Below are positions 34,572 through 44,000 of a stretch of 64,000 nt of DNA, one piece after another (the first letter of the stretch is position 1; the number at the start of each line of letters is the position of its first letter). Position numbers and translations under genes: made by a program. This DNA comes from Niveispirillum sp048066115 (GTDB lineage: Bacteria; Pseudomonadota; Alphaproteobacteria; Azospirillales; Azospirillaceae), in contig NZ_JBLTYX010000013.1 of NCBI RefSeq assembly GCF_048066115.1, positions 119,659-183,658 of the forward strand, read 5' to 3'. Under the pieces are notes generated by a model. It worked only from the letters and a program-made list of their open reading frames with translations, made no database searches and had not been told where the DNA came from.

Positions 34572-35093
34572 TCAGGCGCGCCGGAACCGTTCAACCTTCA
34601 TGATGCGATAGCCCATCGATTGCAGGAACTTGGGTTCCGCCCGGAATTTGGCATCGCGATCGGTCGTTCCAGGTACAATATAGGTACGGCCATTGGCCCA
34701 TTCCACGGCCTGATCCGCAGGGATGATGCTGCCCGGCCCCCCGGCATTGGCGATGGTCACTTCCCACAGCTTGCCATGACCCAGCGTGGCGCGGTCGAAC
34801 ATGAACAGGCGCTGCTTCGGCGCCTCGCCCAATGCCGCGATCTCCGCGTCGATCTGGGCCCGCGCCTCGGTCAGTTCGCCGATGTCGCCGCGGATCTTTG
34901 ACAATTCACCATCCACCTGCCCGCACAGGGAACGCAGGGTATTGCAGGCCACTTCCAGCTTGTGCTGGTCCTCCTCCACGGCGCGCAGGTTGCGCTGATA
35001 CTCGGCCACATCGCCTTCGATCCGGCGCATGACGGCGGCGGCATAGGCGATGGAGACGAGCATCAGAAGGACGAGACCGACCTGGATCAGCAT
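34572..35093 (-). CDS. Membrane-anchored coiled-coil protein of unknown function (pair member 2)
   Basis: A 173-residue protein with one N-terminal membrane helix (MLIQVGLVLLMLVSIAYAAAV), a coiled coil at about 25-85 (VAEYQRNLRAVEEDQHKLEV...RAQIDAEIAAL) and a C-terminal globular domain (about 90-173) including WEVTIANAG and GYRIMKVERF. The preceding gene on the same strand (35100-35636), 6 bp upstream, has the same three-part plan. The two are probably co-translated and may be distant paralogues or partners. I do not recognise the family. Confidence 0.7.
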   Translation of the reverse strand: MLIQVGLVLLMLVSIAYAAAVMRRIEGDVAEYQRNLRAVEEDQHKLEVACNTLRSLCGQVDGELSKIRGDIGELTEARAQIDAEIAALGEAPKQRLFMFDRATLGHGKLWEVTIANAGGPGSIIPADQAVEWANGRTYIVPGTTDRDAKFRAEPKFLQSMGYRIMKVERFRRA

Positions 35094-35099
35094 GGTGCC

Positions 35100-35636
35100 T
35101 CACTCCGCCGCGATGGCGGACGATGCCGCCGGCACCGCCTTGGACAGGACGAAGCCGCTGTCGGGTGGGAAGTTCGTACGGGCGATGCGGTTGGCATCAT
35201 CGGCATTGTCAGCCCAGATCTCGACGAAATGGCGGGCCGCGCGGAACTTGCTGTCCTTCACCACATTCTGGCCCAGCGTCAGGGTGCTGCCCAGGGTCAT
35301 GGGCACGGTGAACAATCGGCGGGAACCCGACGCCTCGCCCAACTCGTGGATGACGACGTAATTGTCTTCCTTGGCCAGTTTCAGGCGGCGCTGGGCATCG
35401 GCCAGCTGTGTGGTTGCGGCTTTGCGGTCGACCTCCCCCTGGCGGATGGCTTCCTGCCCGTCGCGATAGGCCTTGGTCAGTTCCTCCTGCTTGCGGTGCA
35501 GGTCGCGATTCTGTTCGGTGATGCGGGTGATCTGGGCGCGGCGGGAATAATAGAGGATCTGCCGGATCAGCGCGATGGAGACCGCACCGATGGCCGACAG
35601 GATGCCCATAACGAAAAGGACGGTGTTCATTTCCAA
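35100..35636 (-). CDS. Membrane-anchored coiled-coil protein of unknown function (pair member 1)
   Basis: A 178-residue protein with an N-terminal membrane helix (VLFVMGILSAIGAVSIALIRQILYY), a coiled coil at about 35-90 (ITRITEQNRDLHRKQEELTK...AQRRLKLAKED) and a C-terminal domain (about 95-178) with LFTVPMTLGSTLTLGQNV and RHFVEIWADNADDANRIAR. Its stop is 6 bp from the next gene of the same layout. The C-terminal domains of the pair share a weak pattern (W-A-N then a Gly-Phe/Tyr strand). Function unknown. Confidence 0.7.
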   Translation of the reverse strand: MEMNTVLFVMGILSAIGAVSIALIRQILYYSRRAQITRITEQNRDLHRKQEELTKAYRDGQEAIRQGEVDRKAATTQLADAQRRLKLAKEDNYVVIHELGEASGSRRLFTVPMTLGSTLTLGQNVVKDSKFRAARHFVEIWADNADDANRIARTNFPPDSGFVLSKAVPAASSAIAAE

Positions 35637-35769
35637 GCTGGCAATCCTGCGCTCTCGTGCCCTGCACCGTTCCCCCGTGCTGCCCGAACCAGGGGAATCA
35701 TCCGATAGGGTACCACCTCAGGCTGGGCCTGTCGCGGCCAAGAACCTATCCCAAAGCTGTAAGGGGGCG

Positions 35770-36609
35770 TTATCCCAGGAAAATCCCGGCATGTGAGAGC
35801 GCATCAGGCCAGGTCGGGCCGGCCAGATAGTCCATTTCGGCCAAGCGTGCGCCCACCACCGGGTCCAATGAAGCCAGTTCCGTATCGCGCCGGGCGGGGT
35901 GGACCATGATCACGCCACCGGCCGGCGATCCATCCAGGAAACGCGCCATCAGGGCGGGAAAATCGCCTATGAAGCCATAGATGCCGGCAAATCCCCGGTT
36001 GGTCGGGATGGCGCGGGCGGCGGCCTGTGCCGCCAATCCGCGTGCCAGGGCGGCGATGAACAGGGCCTTACCCACCGTTACCCCGCGATGCAGGATGCGG
36101 CCCGCCGGTTCCGCACAATCCCGCAGCCAGACGGTGCCGGGTGCATAGCGACGGGTGATGGCGTCCAGCAGCAGCGGACGGATGCCGGGCAGCAGGTGCA
36201 GATGCTGGTGCCCGTCCACGAAATGCGGGGCTCGGCCCATCGCATCCTCGAACGCGTCCAACTGCCGGCCGATCTCCGCCGCCAGCTCGGCTTTGGCTGC
36301 CCCGCTGGACAGTAGCCCGGCATGCGACAGAGCCAGCCAGCGGCTCAGCGTGGGGAAGCGCCCGCCGGGACAGAGGCTTGGCATCGGGCCCAGCGGTGAC
36401 AGCGCCCCCGTCAGGGTCAAATGCAGGCCAGTCGCGAACCCGTCCGGCGTGTCGAGCAACCGCACCGCATCCGCCTTCCAGCGCGGGGACGGCACCATGG
36501 CGCCGGTACCCGACAGGCGGCCCGCCCGCGCCAGGTCCAGGATGCCGTCCGACACGCCCGGCGACAGGGCGTAATCATCGGCGATGACGCGGATGGGCCG
36601 CAGCGTCAC
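35770..36609 (-). CDS. ChbG/HpnK (YdjC) family carbohydrate deacetylase
   Basis: A 279-residue YdjC-fold enzyme. The metal/catalytic motifs are VIADDYALSPGVSDGILDLA (Asp-Asp), TGLHLTLTG, and HFVDGHQHLHLLPGIR (His-x-His). The C terminus GGVIMVHPARRDTEL adds another His. ChbG deacetylates chitobiose and HpnK acts in hopanoid synthesis, but no other hopanoid (hpn) genes are here, so the substrate is open. It lies 10 bp downstream of the ABC ATPase gene on the same strand. Confidence 0.88.
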   Translation of the reverse strand: MTLRPIRVIADDYALSPGVSDGILDLARAGRLSGTGAMVPSPRWKADAVRLLDTPDGFATGLHLTLTGALSPLGPMPSLCPGGRFPTLSRWLALSHAGLLSSGAAKAELAAEIGRQLDAFEDAMGRAPHFVDGHQHLHLLPGIRPLLLDAITRRYAPGTVWLRDCAEPAGRILHRGVTVGKALFIAALARGLAAQAAARAIPTNRGFAGIYGFIGDFPALMARFLDGSPAGGVIMVHPARRDTELASLDPVVGARLAEMDYLAGPTWPDALSHAGIFLG

Positions 36610-36619
36610 GGAACCGGCC

Positions 36620-37606
36620 TCAGGCGGCGGGCGCGCGGGTCATCTGCAGGAACACGTCCTCCAGGTCGCTTTCCACCATCGATAAATCCTTCACCGCCAG
36701 ACCGGCGGCGGCCATGGCGCCCAGCAGGTCTGCCACGGGGGTCTGGCTGGGCTTGTAATGGATGGTCAGGCGGCGCGGCCCGTCCAGCTTGGCATCGAAA
36801 GCGGCGAAGGCGTCGGGCACGGCCGCCAGATCGGCGTCCAGCGTCACCACCATCTCCTTGCTGTCGATGCGGCCCAGCAGCTTCTCCGTCGATTCGCAGG
36901 CCACGACCTGGCCATGATTGACGATGGCGATGGTGTCGCAGAGCTCCTGCGCCTCCTCCAGATAGTGCGTGGTCAGGACGATGGTGGTGCCGGCCTTGTT
37001 CAGTTCCCGTACATGGGCCCACAGGCTCTGGCGCAGTTCCACGTCCACGCCGGCCGTCGGTTCGTCCAGCACCAGCACCGGCGGGGCGTGCACCATGGCC
37101 TTGGCCACCATCAGGCGGCGGCGCATGCCACCCGACAGGGTGCGGGCATAGGCATTGGCCTTGTCCTTCAAACCGACGGCCTCCAGCAGCGCCTCGGTCT
37201 GGCGCTGCGCCCTGGGCACGCCATAGAGGCCGGCCTGCAGATCCAGGATCTCGCGCGGGGTGAAGAACGGGTCCAGGTTCAATTCCTGCGGCACAACGCC
37301 GATGGCGGCGCGGGCGGAGCGGGGATGGGCATCGATATCGATGCCCCAGATCCTGGCCGTGCCGCTGGTCTTGTTCACCAGCCCGGCCAGGATATTGATG
37401 GTCGTGCTCTTGCCCGCCCCGTTGGGGCCTAGCAGCCCATAGATCGACCCTCTGGGGATGGAGAGCGACACGCCCTTCAGCGCCTCCTTCGGCGGGGCCT
37501 TGGCTGTGCCGCGATAGGTCTTGCGCAGATCCTTGATCTCGATGGCGGCGGCGGGGGCATTGCCGCTATCGGCGATGTCGGCGGAACGGTTCAGGCTGTC
37601 GGGCAT
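36620..37606 (-). CDS. ABC transporter ATPase (CcmA/NodI-type), orphan
   Basis: A 328-residue ATPase with the DRA/ABC-2 exporter pattern: Walker A GLLGPNGAGKSTTINILAGL, VVPQELNLDPFFTPREILDLQAGLYG, signature LSGGMRRRLMVAKAM, Walker B VLVLDEPTAGVDVELR, and H-loop VLTTHYLEEAQELCD. A C-terminal domain ends ESDLEDVFLQMTR. Such ATPases need an ABC-2 permease, but none is adjacent; the next gene is a deacetylase. The start at ATG 37606 (MPDSLNRSADI) is a choice; ATG 37651 in the same frame is possible. Confidence 0.9.
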   Translation of the reverse strand: MPDSLNRSADIADSGNAPAAAIEIKDLRKTYRGTAKAPPKEALKGVSLSIPRGSIYGLLGPNGAGKSTTINILAGLVNKTSGTARIWGIDIDAHPRSARAAIGVVPQELNLDPFFTPREILDLQAGLYGVPRAQRQTEALLEAVGLKDKANAYARTLSGGMRRRLMVAKAMVHAPPVLVLDEPTAGVDVELRQSLWAHVRELNKAGTTIVLTTHYLEEAQELCDTIAIVNHGQVVACESTEKLLGRIDSKEMVVTLDADLAAVPDAFAAFDAKLDGPRRLTIHYKPSQTPVADLLGAMAAAGLAVKDLSMVESDLEDVFLQMTRAPAA

Positions 37607-37811
37607 GGGGATCGGTTCCCGGGGGCTGGACGACGCGTCGCGTCGGGACATGGCTCTGGCGTACACCGGCGGCCATGGGCGGTCAATTTGCCGAAGGGCA
37701 GGGGCGCCCGCTGTGATGGCCGCCCGACCTTGCGCAAACCGCGCGCCGGAGTATGATGCGCCGCACCCGACATATCGGGTCCCAGTTCGAACGCTTCAAG
37801 GAACGAGAGAC

Positions 37812-38000
37812 ATGCAGCCGGCCGAGACCATCTATATCGACGAAAGCGACGTCGGCTGCGATGGCGGCGGCGGGGCCCTGGGCCATCCGCGCGTGTATCT
37901 GTCTCTGGCCCCGCATGGTCATGTCGATTGCCCCTATTGCGGCCGCCACTATATCCAGACCGAAGCCGGCAAGGCCGCCGGCGGTGGCCACGGGCACTGA
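37812..38000 (+). CDS. Zinc-finger domain protein (NDUFS6/zf-CHCC-like)
   Basis: A 62-residue protein with the CHCC zinc-finger pattern: VGCDGGGGALGHPRVYLSL, then HVDCPYCGRHYIQ. The Cys/His/Cys/Cys set is intact. In alphaproteobacteria this family is the homologue of mitochondrial complex I accessory subunit NDUFS6. A glycine/histidine tail ends the protein. ATG 37812 sits after GAGAGAC. Confidence 0.9.
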   Translation: MQPAETIYIDESDVGCDGGGGALGHPRVYLSLAPHGHVDCPYCGRHYIQTEAGKAAGGGHGH

Positions 38001-38006
38001 TTTTGT

Positions 38007-38110
38007 TCCCTCAGGCGCCGGGTGCCGCCATCCGGCGGCTTGGCTTACGCCGCATGAGCGGCGCGGCGGCAGTCGCCGCCGTGGTGGTTTTCGGATATCC
38101 GAAAACCACT
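38007..38110 (+). repeat. Four-hairpin intergenic repeat, copy 6 (full length)
   Basis: From CCCTCAGGCGCCGGG, this copy has GCCGCC-ATCC-GGCGGC, the linker CTTGGCTTACG, GCCGC-ATGA-GCGGC, GGCGGC-AGTC-GCCGCC, and a perfect terminal hairpin with arms GTGGTTTTCGG and CCGAAAACCAC around ATAT. All four stems are fully paired, and their sequences differ from those in copies 1 and 2 while the loops stay the same. It sits between convergent genes. Confidence 0.88.
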
Positions 38111-38968
38111 CTATGTAACCAGGATCATCGGCCCCGGATGGATGGTGAATTTCGCCGTCCGTTCCGTCTTCTCCTGTGTGCGGGCGAAGAAGCTGCGGTG
38201 CAGGCCTTTGCCGGCCGGTGCCTGCAATGATCCCGGACGGGCGAAATCATCCGCCGATACCTGTCGGGCCAGGGGCACCAGCGCCAGGCCGCTGAAGGCG
38301 CCATCGGCCGCCTGCTGGCTGCCGGCCGGCAGGGGGGCGCCGGCGGGAACGGTCACCGGCATGTCCGCCATCAGCAGGGCGGCGCGTTCGGCGAAAAGCT
38401 GCACCAGCATGAACCCCTCCTGCCCGACGGCGGCGCCGAAGCCGGCATGGGTCCAGCGCGGGTCCAGGATGTTGGACCGGTGCCCCGGCGACTGCATCAG
38501 ATTGTCGACCGCCAGCCTTCCCGCCGCCTCCGGCCGATCGGGATCGAAGGCGCTGCTGGCATAGAGATTCTCCCCATTCACCCCCACCATCCGGCGATGC
38601 AGCAGGGCGATGCGGTCGGCCGCGTGCCGCCCGCCCGCATCCTGGTGCCCGAACGGCGCGCCCGCCGCCAGCTGTGCCGCGTAGTGGCGGGCGATCCAGC
38701 CCAGGTCGGCATCGTCACGCAGGAAGGAGGCGCCTTCACCCAGGCGGATTTCCCCCGTGGCTTTCAGTGCCGCCATTTCCGCCGTTGTCAGCAAGGACCG
38801 TTCCCCCGCCTGCCGACGGAAATCCGCGAAGGTGGCGGCGTAGGGACCGACCCGGTCCAGGGGCAGGGAATTGGCACGCAACAGCGGGACCGAATCCCCA
38901 TCGGCGGCCTGCACAGGCCTGGTCGCCAGCAGTGCCAGGGCCGTCAGCATTAGGCCGCGACGCCCCAC
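38111..38968 (-). CDS. Exported CAP-domain (SCP/PR1-like) protein
   Basis: A 285-residue protein. A GTG start at 38968 with AAGGGA just upstream gives GRRGLMLTALALLATRPVQA, a signal peptide with a twin arginine that may be Tat-type. The CAP domain shows GHQDAGGRHAADRI, MVGVNGENLYAS, AVDNLMQSPGHRSNILD and FGAAVGQEGFMLVQLF (the GENxxx and HRxNIL motifs with His). The C-terminal region (about 205-285) is unassigned. Longer in-frame starts (ATG 39043) are possible but would bury the signal peptide. CAP proteins are extracytoplasmic; the role here is unknown. Confidence 0.87.
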   Translation of the reverse strand: MGRRGLMLTALALLATRPVQAADGDSVPLLRANSLPLDRVGPYAATFADFRRQAGERSLLTTAEMAALKATGEIRLGEGASFLRDDADLGWIARHYAAQLAAGAPFGHQDAGGRHAADRIALLHRRMVGVNGENLYASSAFDPDRPEAAGRLAVDNLMQSPGHRSNILDPRWTHAGFGAAVGQEGFMLVQLFAERAALLMADMPVTVPAGAPLPAGSQQAADGAFSGLALVPLARQVSADDFARPGSLQAPAGKGLHRSFFARTQEKTERTAKFTIHPGPMILVT

Positions 38969-39160
38969 CCCATCCCTTTGGTCATGACCGTCCGCGCCTG
39001 TGACAATTCGCGGGGACTTACCTATTGTTGAGGGGCATTGCATCCCGAATCGCACCGTATATAGTAGTTCGAAGTAGTTTTCGGACGATTACTTGTAAAC
39101 GACGTATTAACACACCCCTATCCCGCCCGTTAAGCAGAACCTGATCCAAGCCTCGAAACC

Positions 39161-39490
39161 ATGTCCAACAGCCACAACCATAGCCAGAACAGCTCCCGTG
39201 CCGGTGCCATGCGCCTGCCCGTGACGAAGCTGCCCTTTGTAGGGGAACGGTCGGACGGCCGTTTCGGCTATTGGGTATTGCCTGAACAGGCGGAAGAGGC
39301 TGACCCGCGTATCGCCGGCCGTACCTATGCCGCCTGGTTCCTGCTGTTCGAGGAATATAACGGGCAGGCCGCTGCCGACGATCTGATGGACCGGATCGAA
39401 CGGGAAATGCCGTCCCGCTATCCGTCCGTCGATCGCGCCTTCCTGCGCGAACTGACCAGCCGGCAGTCGCGCAGCAGCAGCGCCGCCTGA
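39161..39490 (+). CDS. Hypothetical protein
   Basis: A 109-residue soluble protein with a His/Ser/Asn-rich start (MSNSHNHSQNSS) and a Ser/Arg-rich end. The middle reads LPVTKLPFVGERSDGRFGYWVLP and TYAAWFLLFEEYNG. I recognise no domain. No strong ribosome site is seen before ATG 39161. Codon use is like that of the neighbours. It is divergent from the CAP-domain gene. Confidence 0.6.
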   Translation: MSNSHNHSQNSSRAGAMRLPVTKLPFVGERSDGRFGYWVLPEQAEEADPRIAGRTYAAWFLLFEEYNGQAAADDLMDRIEREMPSRYPSVDRAFLRELTSRQSRSSSAA

Positions 39491-39838
39491 TCACCCGCCT
39501 CCCATGTGAAATGCAATGCCGGACCACAGAAAACGGCCCGCGCCCTGCCGTCCGCGCATGGCTTTTCCTTCAAATGTAAAAGTTTGTCCCCTATCGCTCC
39601 CAGTTACCATTGCGTAACAATTGCAGGGTTGGATGGCGGGCTTTGGCGCTCTAGTTGGAAAGCGTCGGCATCCAATTACGGGATTTTCTCTGTCGGCCGC
39701 TCCTGCAAGCGGCTGCGGATGGCAGGCATAGGGATTTACCGGAGGCTCCTTTCCCGCCAATGGGATAGAGTGGCTTCGCTTTCGATATGGATCATGCCCG
39801 CGCCACCGGCGGGGCGAAACAGAACAGCGGACAGGAAA
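39491..39838. other. Gene-free leader region of the RND efflux operon
   Basis: About 350 bp. It is AT-richer at 39555-39620 (TTTTCCTTCAAATGTAAAAG, TTGCGTAACAATTG), likely holding the efflux promoter. No regulator gene or perfect operator palindrome was found, although TTGCGTAACAATTGCAG is partly symmetric. Confidence 0.5.
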
Positions 39839-40951
39839 ATGCGCCTGCCACTTCAAATCGCCACGGTCGTTGCCCTCGTCGCCGTCGGCGGCGGTATCTG
39901 GTATATGACCGGGCGCGGCGGTGGCCATGGGGCCAACCAGCAGCATGCCAACCAGGCGCGCCCCGTACCCGTCCTGGCCGCTCATGTCACGCGCGGCGAC
40001 ATCGCCGTCACCTTCGACGCCATCGGCACCCTGCGCGCGAATGAGGCGGTGACGGTGACGGCCAAGACCGCCGGTCTGGTCCGGTCCATCAATTTCACCG
40101 AAGGCCAGTTGGTGGAGGCCGGATCCGTGCTGATCGCGCTGGATGACAACGAAGTGCGGGCCAACCTCGCGGTGGCCGAATCCGCGCGCCGCAACTCGGC
40201 CCAGCTGCTGGAGCGCGCCCGCACGCTGTTGCAGCGCCAGAACGTGTCGCAGGCCCGCGTGGATGAGCTGTCCTTGCAACTGGCCGGCAACGAGGCGGAA
40301 GTGCGTGCCGTGCAGGCCCGCCTTCAGGACCTGACCATCCGCGCACCCTTCACCGGCTATACCGGCCTGCGTCAGGTCAGCCCCGGCGCCCTCGTGCGTC
40401 CGGCCGACGTGGTGACGACGCTGGACGACACCCGCACCGTGAAGCTGGAATTCACCGTGCCGGAGGCGTCACTGCGCAACCTGCGCCAGGGCATGGAGAT
40501 TGCAGCCCTGTCGTCCGTCTATCCGGGCCAGACCTTCGTGGGCACGGTGACGGCCATCGATACCCGTGTGGACGCCATCACCCGCACGGTGGCCGCCGTG
40601 GCCCGTATCGACAATGAAGATGGCCGCCTGCGGCCCGGCATGTTCATGACGGTGCAGCTGACGCTCGATAACCGCGCCAATGTGGTGCTGGTGCCGGAGG
40701 AATCGCTGGTGCCCGTGGGCGACCGCCAGTTCGTGTTCCTGGTGGTTTCCGGCAAGGTGGAGCGCCGGCCGGTGACCATCGGTGCGCGTTCGCGCGGCGT
40801 GGTGGAAATCGCCGAAGGGCTGCAGGGCGGTGAGCTGGTCATTACCCGCGGCATCCAGAAGGTACGCGACGGCGTCTCGGTGGAGGCGGAGGTCGTGAAC
40901 GGGGCCTCGGCTGGCGGCGCTTCGCAATCGGCGGCCCGCCCCACCCTTTGA
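39839..40951 (+). CDS. RND efflux membrane-fusion (periplasmic adaptor) protein
   Basis: A 370-residue adaptor. An N-terminal membrane anchor (LQIATVVALVAVGGGIWYM) precedes the lipoyl halves ANEAVTVTAKTAGLVRSINFTEGQLVEAGSVLIALDD and LTIRAPFTGYTGLRQVSPGALV (in sections), with a short helical hairpin between them. The beta-barrel part reads VKLEFTVPEASLRNLRQGM, with a C-terminal membrane-proximal domain. It connects the downstream RND pump to an outer-membrane channel that is not encoded here. ATG 39839 follows ACAGGA. Confidence 0.94.
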   Translation: MRLPLQIATVVALVAVGGGIWYMTGRGGGHGANQQHANQARPVPVLAAHVTRGDIAVTFDAIGTLRANEAVTVTAKTAGLVRSINFTEGQLVEAGSVLIALDDNEVRANLAVAESARRNSAQLLERARTLLQRQNVSQARVDELSLQLAGNEAEVRAVQARLQDLTIRAPFTGYTGLRQVSPGALVRPADVVTTLDDTRTVKLEFTVPEASLRNLRQGMEIAALSSVYPGQTFVGTVTAIDTRVDAITRTVAAVARIDNEDGRLRPGMFMTVQLTLDNRANVVLVPEESLVPVGDRQFVFLVVSGKVERRPVTIGARSRGVVEIAEGLQGGELVITRGIQKVRDGVSVEAEVVNGASAGGASQSAARPTL

Positions 40952-41035
40952 GGTTTCGCCCCGCCCCCTTTCAATGACGGTCCGCCGCGGCGGTGGTGAC
41001 ATGGACATGACAGCGATACGCGTGGGAAGCCCGCC

Positions 41036-44000
41036 ATGGTGATCTCCGACATCTCGATCCAGCGCCCGGTTCTCGCCTTCGTGATCAGCGCCATGCTGGT
41101 CGTGTTCGGCGTGCTGGGCTACGAAAAGCTGCCGGTGCGCGAGCTGCCGAAGATCGACTATCCCATCGTATCCATCTCCGTGAGCTATCCCGGTGCCTCC
41201 GCCGAAGTGGTGGATAACGAGATCACGGAGCGCATCGAGGGCGTGATCAACGGCATCGAGGGCGTGAAGACCATCCGGTCCCGCTCGCGCGAGGGCGGTT
41301 CCTCGGTGTCGGTGGAATTCGAGATCGACCGCGATATCGACGCCGCCTCCAACGATGTGCGCGACCGCGTGGGCCGCTTGTCCGACAATCTGCCCGAAGA
41401 GGCGGACCTGCCGGAGATCAGCAAGGTCGATGCCGACAGCAATCCCATCATGTGGATCACCCTGTCGTCCGACCGCATGAACCAGCTGGAGCTGACGGAT
41501 TTCGTCCGCCGCTATTATCTGGACGCGCTGGGCACGGTGCCGGGCGTGGCGCAGGTGCGCATCGGCGGGCGCCGCGACTTCGCCATGCGCGTCTGGCTGG
41601 ACCGCAACGCGCTCGCCGCCCGCCAGGTGACGGTGCAGGACGTGGAAGCCGCGATCCGGCGTGAGAATGCCGAACTGCCGGCCGGCCGCATCGAAAGCGC
41701 CCAGCGTGAATTCACCGTGCGCACCGACACTCGCCTGAATCGCCCGGAACAGTTCGCCGCCATCCTGGTCCGCCAGGACGGGGCCAACTGGATCCGGCTG
41801 GGCGACGTGGCGCGGGTGGAGGTTGCGGCCCGCGACGATCGCGGTGATTTCCGCATCAATGGCGGCAGCGCCATCGGCATCGGCATCATCCGCCAGTCCA
41901 CCGCCAACACGATGGAAGTGTCGCAGGGCGTGCGCGTGCTGCTGGAGCAGTTCCGCGCCAACCTGTCGACCGGCATGTCTCTGGAGATCCGCCAGGATGA
42001 CGCCACCTTCGTGGGCCAGTCGATCTATGAGGTGTTCCATGCCATCGCCGTGGCCGTCGGCTTGGTGGTGCTGGTGGTCTGGGTATTCCTGCGCACCTTC
42101 CGCGCCACGCTGATCCCCGTGGTCGCCATCCCGGTGTCGCTGGTGGCGGCTTTCGGCATCATGGCGGCGCTGGGTTTTTCCATCAATGTGCTGACGCTGC
42201 TGGCCTTCGTGCTGGCCGTGGGTCTGGTGGTGGACGACGCCATCATCGTGGTGGAGAACATTTCCCGCCGGATCGAGGAGGGAGAGCCGCCGCTGTTGGC
42301 AGCCTATCGCGGGGCGCGGCAGATCGGTTTCGCGGTGATCGCCACCACGGCCGTGCTGATCGCGGTGATCGCGCCCCTGTCCATGCTGCCCGGGGACCAG
42401 GGCCGCCTGTTCCGGGAATTCGCCATCGCCCTGATGGCCGCCATCTTCTTCTCTTGCATCGTGGCGCTGACCCTGTCGCCCATGCTGTCATCGAAGCTGC
42501 TGAAGGGCCATCAGGAGGCGCGCGGCCTGTTCCGCTACAGCGAGGCCTTCCTGGACGGGGTCACCCGCGCCTATGTGGCGCTGCTGCGCTTCATGCTGAA
42601 TGCCCGCGTGCTGCTGCTGGCCGGTATGGCCGGGGCGCTGGCATTGACCGGCCTGGTGGCGATGAGCCTGCCCAGCGAACTGGCGCCGGTGGAGGATCGC
42701 GGCGTGGCCCGCATCTCCATCGCCGCCCCGGAAGGGGCCAGCATGGATTACACCATGCAGGAGATCGGCCGGGTCGAGGCGCTGATGCAGCCCTATCTGA
42801 AGTCCGGCGAACTGGACAGCGTACTCACCATCGTCAATCCCGGCTGGGGTGGCAATTCCGGCGTCAATCGCGCCATGGTGGTCATCCGCACGCCGATGTG
42901 GTCGGAGCGGGTGAGTGACCGGACGGTGCCGCAGATCATCGATGAACTGCGCCCGCAACTCTCGGCGATTCCCGGCTCGCGCATCGTGCCCTCGCTGCCC
43001 TCGGGCCTGGGTGGCGGCGGTGCCTCGGCCAACCAGGTGCAGGTGGTCATTGGCGGCAATACGTTCGAGGAACTGGCCGAATGGCGCGACACGCTGATCC
43101 AGCGGCTGGAGCAGTATCCCGGCCTGACCGGCTTCGCCGCCGACTATGACGAGACCAAGCCGCAGCTTTACGTGACCGTGGACCGCAACCGTGCCGCCGA
43201 CCTGGGCGTGCCCGTGACCGTTGTCGGCGGCACGCTGGAAACGCTGCTGGGCGAGAAGCTGGTGACCCGCTATCTCGACCGCGGCGAGGAATATGACGTG
43301 GTACTGCGCGCGGAGGCGCAGGATCGGTCCAACCCCCGCGACCTGTCCAACATCTTCGTGCGCTCCACCACGGGCGGCGGTACCGGCCAGTTGATCCCGC
43401 TCGCCAACCTTTTGCACGTGCGCGACGTGGCCGGCCCGACGGAGCTGAACCGTTACAACCGCCTGCGCTCCATCACCATCACCGCCAACCTGAACCAGGG
43501 GGCCGTGATGGGTGACGCCATCAAGGAAATCCGCCAGGCCGCAGCCGAAGTGCTGCCGCCCGAGGCGCGCCTGAATTTCGAAGGGGCTGCGCGCTTGCAG
43601 CTGGAAGCCAGCAGCGCCATCTGGTTCGCCTTCGGCATGGCCATGCTGGTTGCCTTCCTGGTGCTGGCGGCACAGTTCGAGAATTTCCGCCTGCCGGCCA
43701 TGATCCTGGGATCGGTGCTGCCCGCCGGCCTGGGCGGCATCCTCGCCATCGCCGTCACCGGCATGTCGCTGAACACCTATACCCAGATCGGCCTGATCAT
43801 GCTGATCGGCCTGATCGCCAAGAACGCCATCATGATCGTGGAGTTCGCCAACCAGCTGCGCGAGGAAGGAAGGGAGCTGCTGGATGCGGTGGTGGAGGCC
43901 TCGCAGCTGCGCCTGCGCCCGATCCTGATGACCTCCATCGCCACGGTGTTTGGCGCCATGCCGCTGGCGCTCGCCCATGGGGCGGGTGCGGAGAGCCGCA

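Noticed and set aside
33183..34901. Long plus-strand frame opposite the aldehyde dehydrogenase
   Set aside because: The minus strand has an intact aldehyde dehydrogenase with catalytic Cys and Glu; the opposite frame has no domain.
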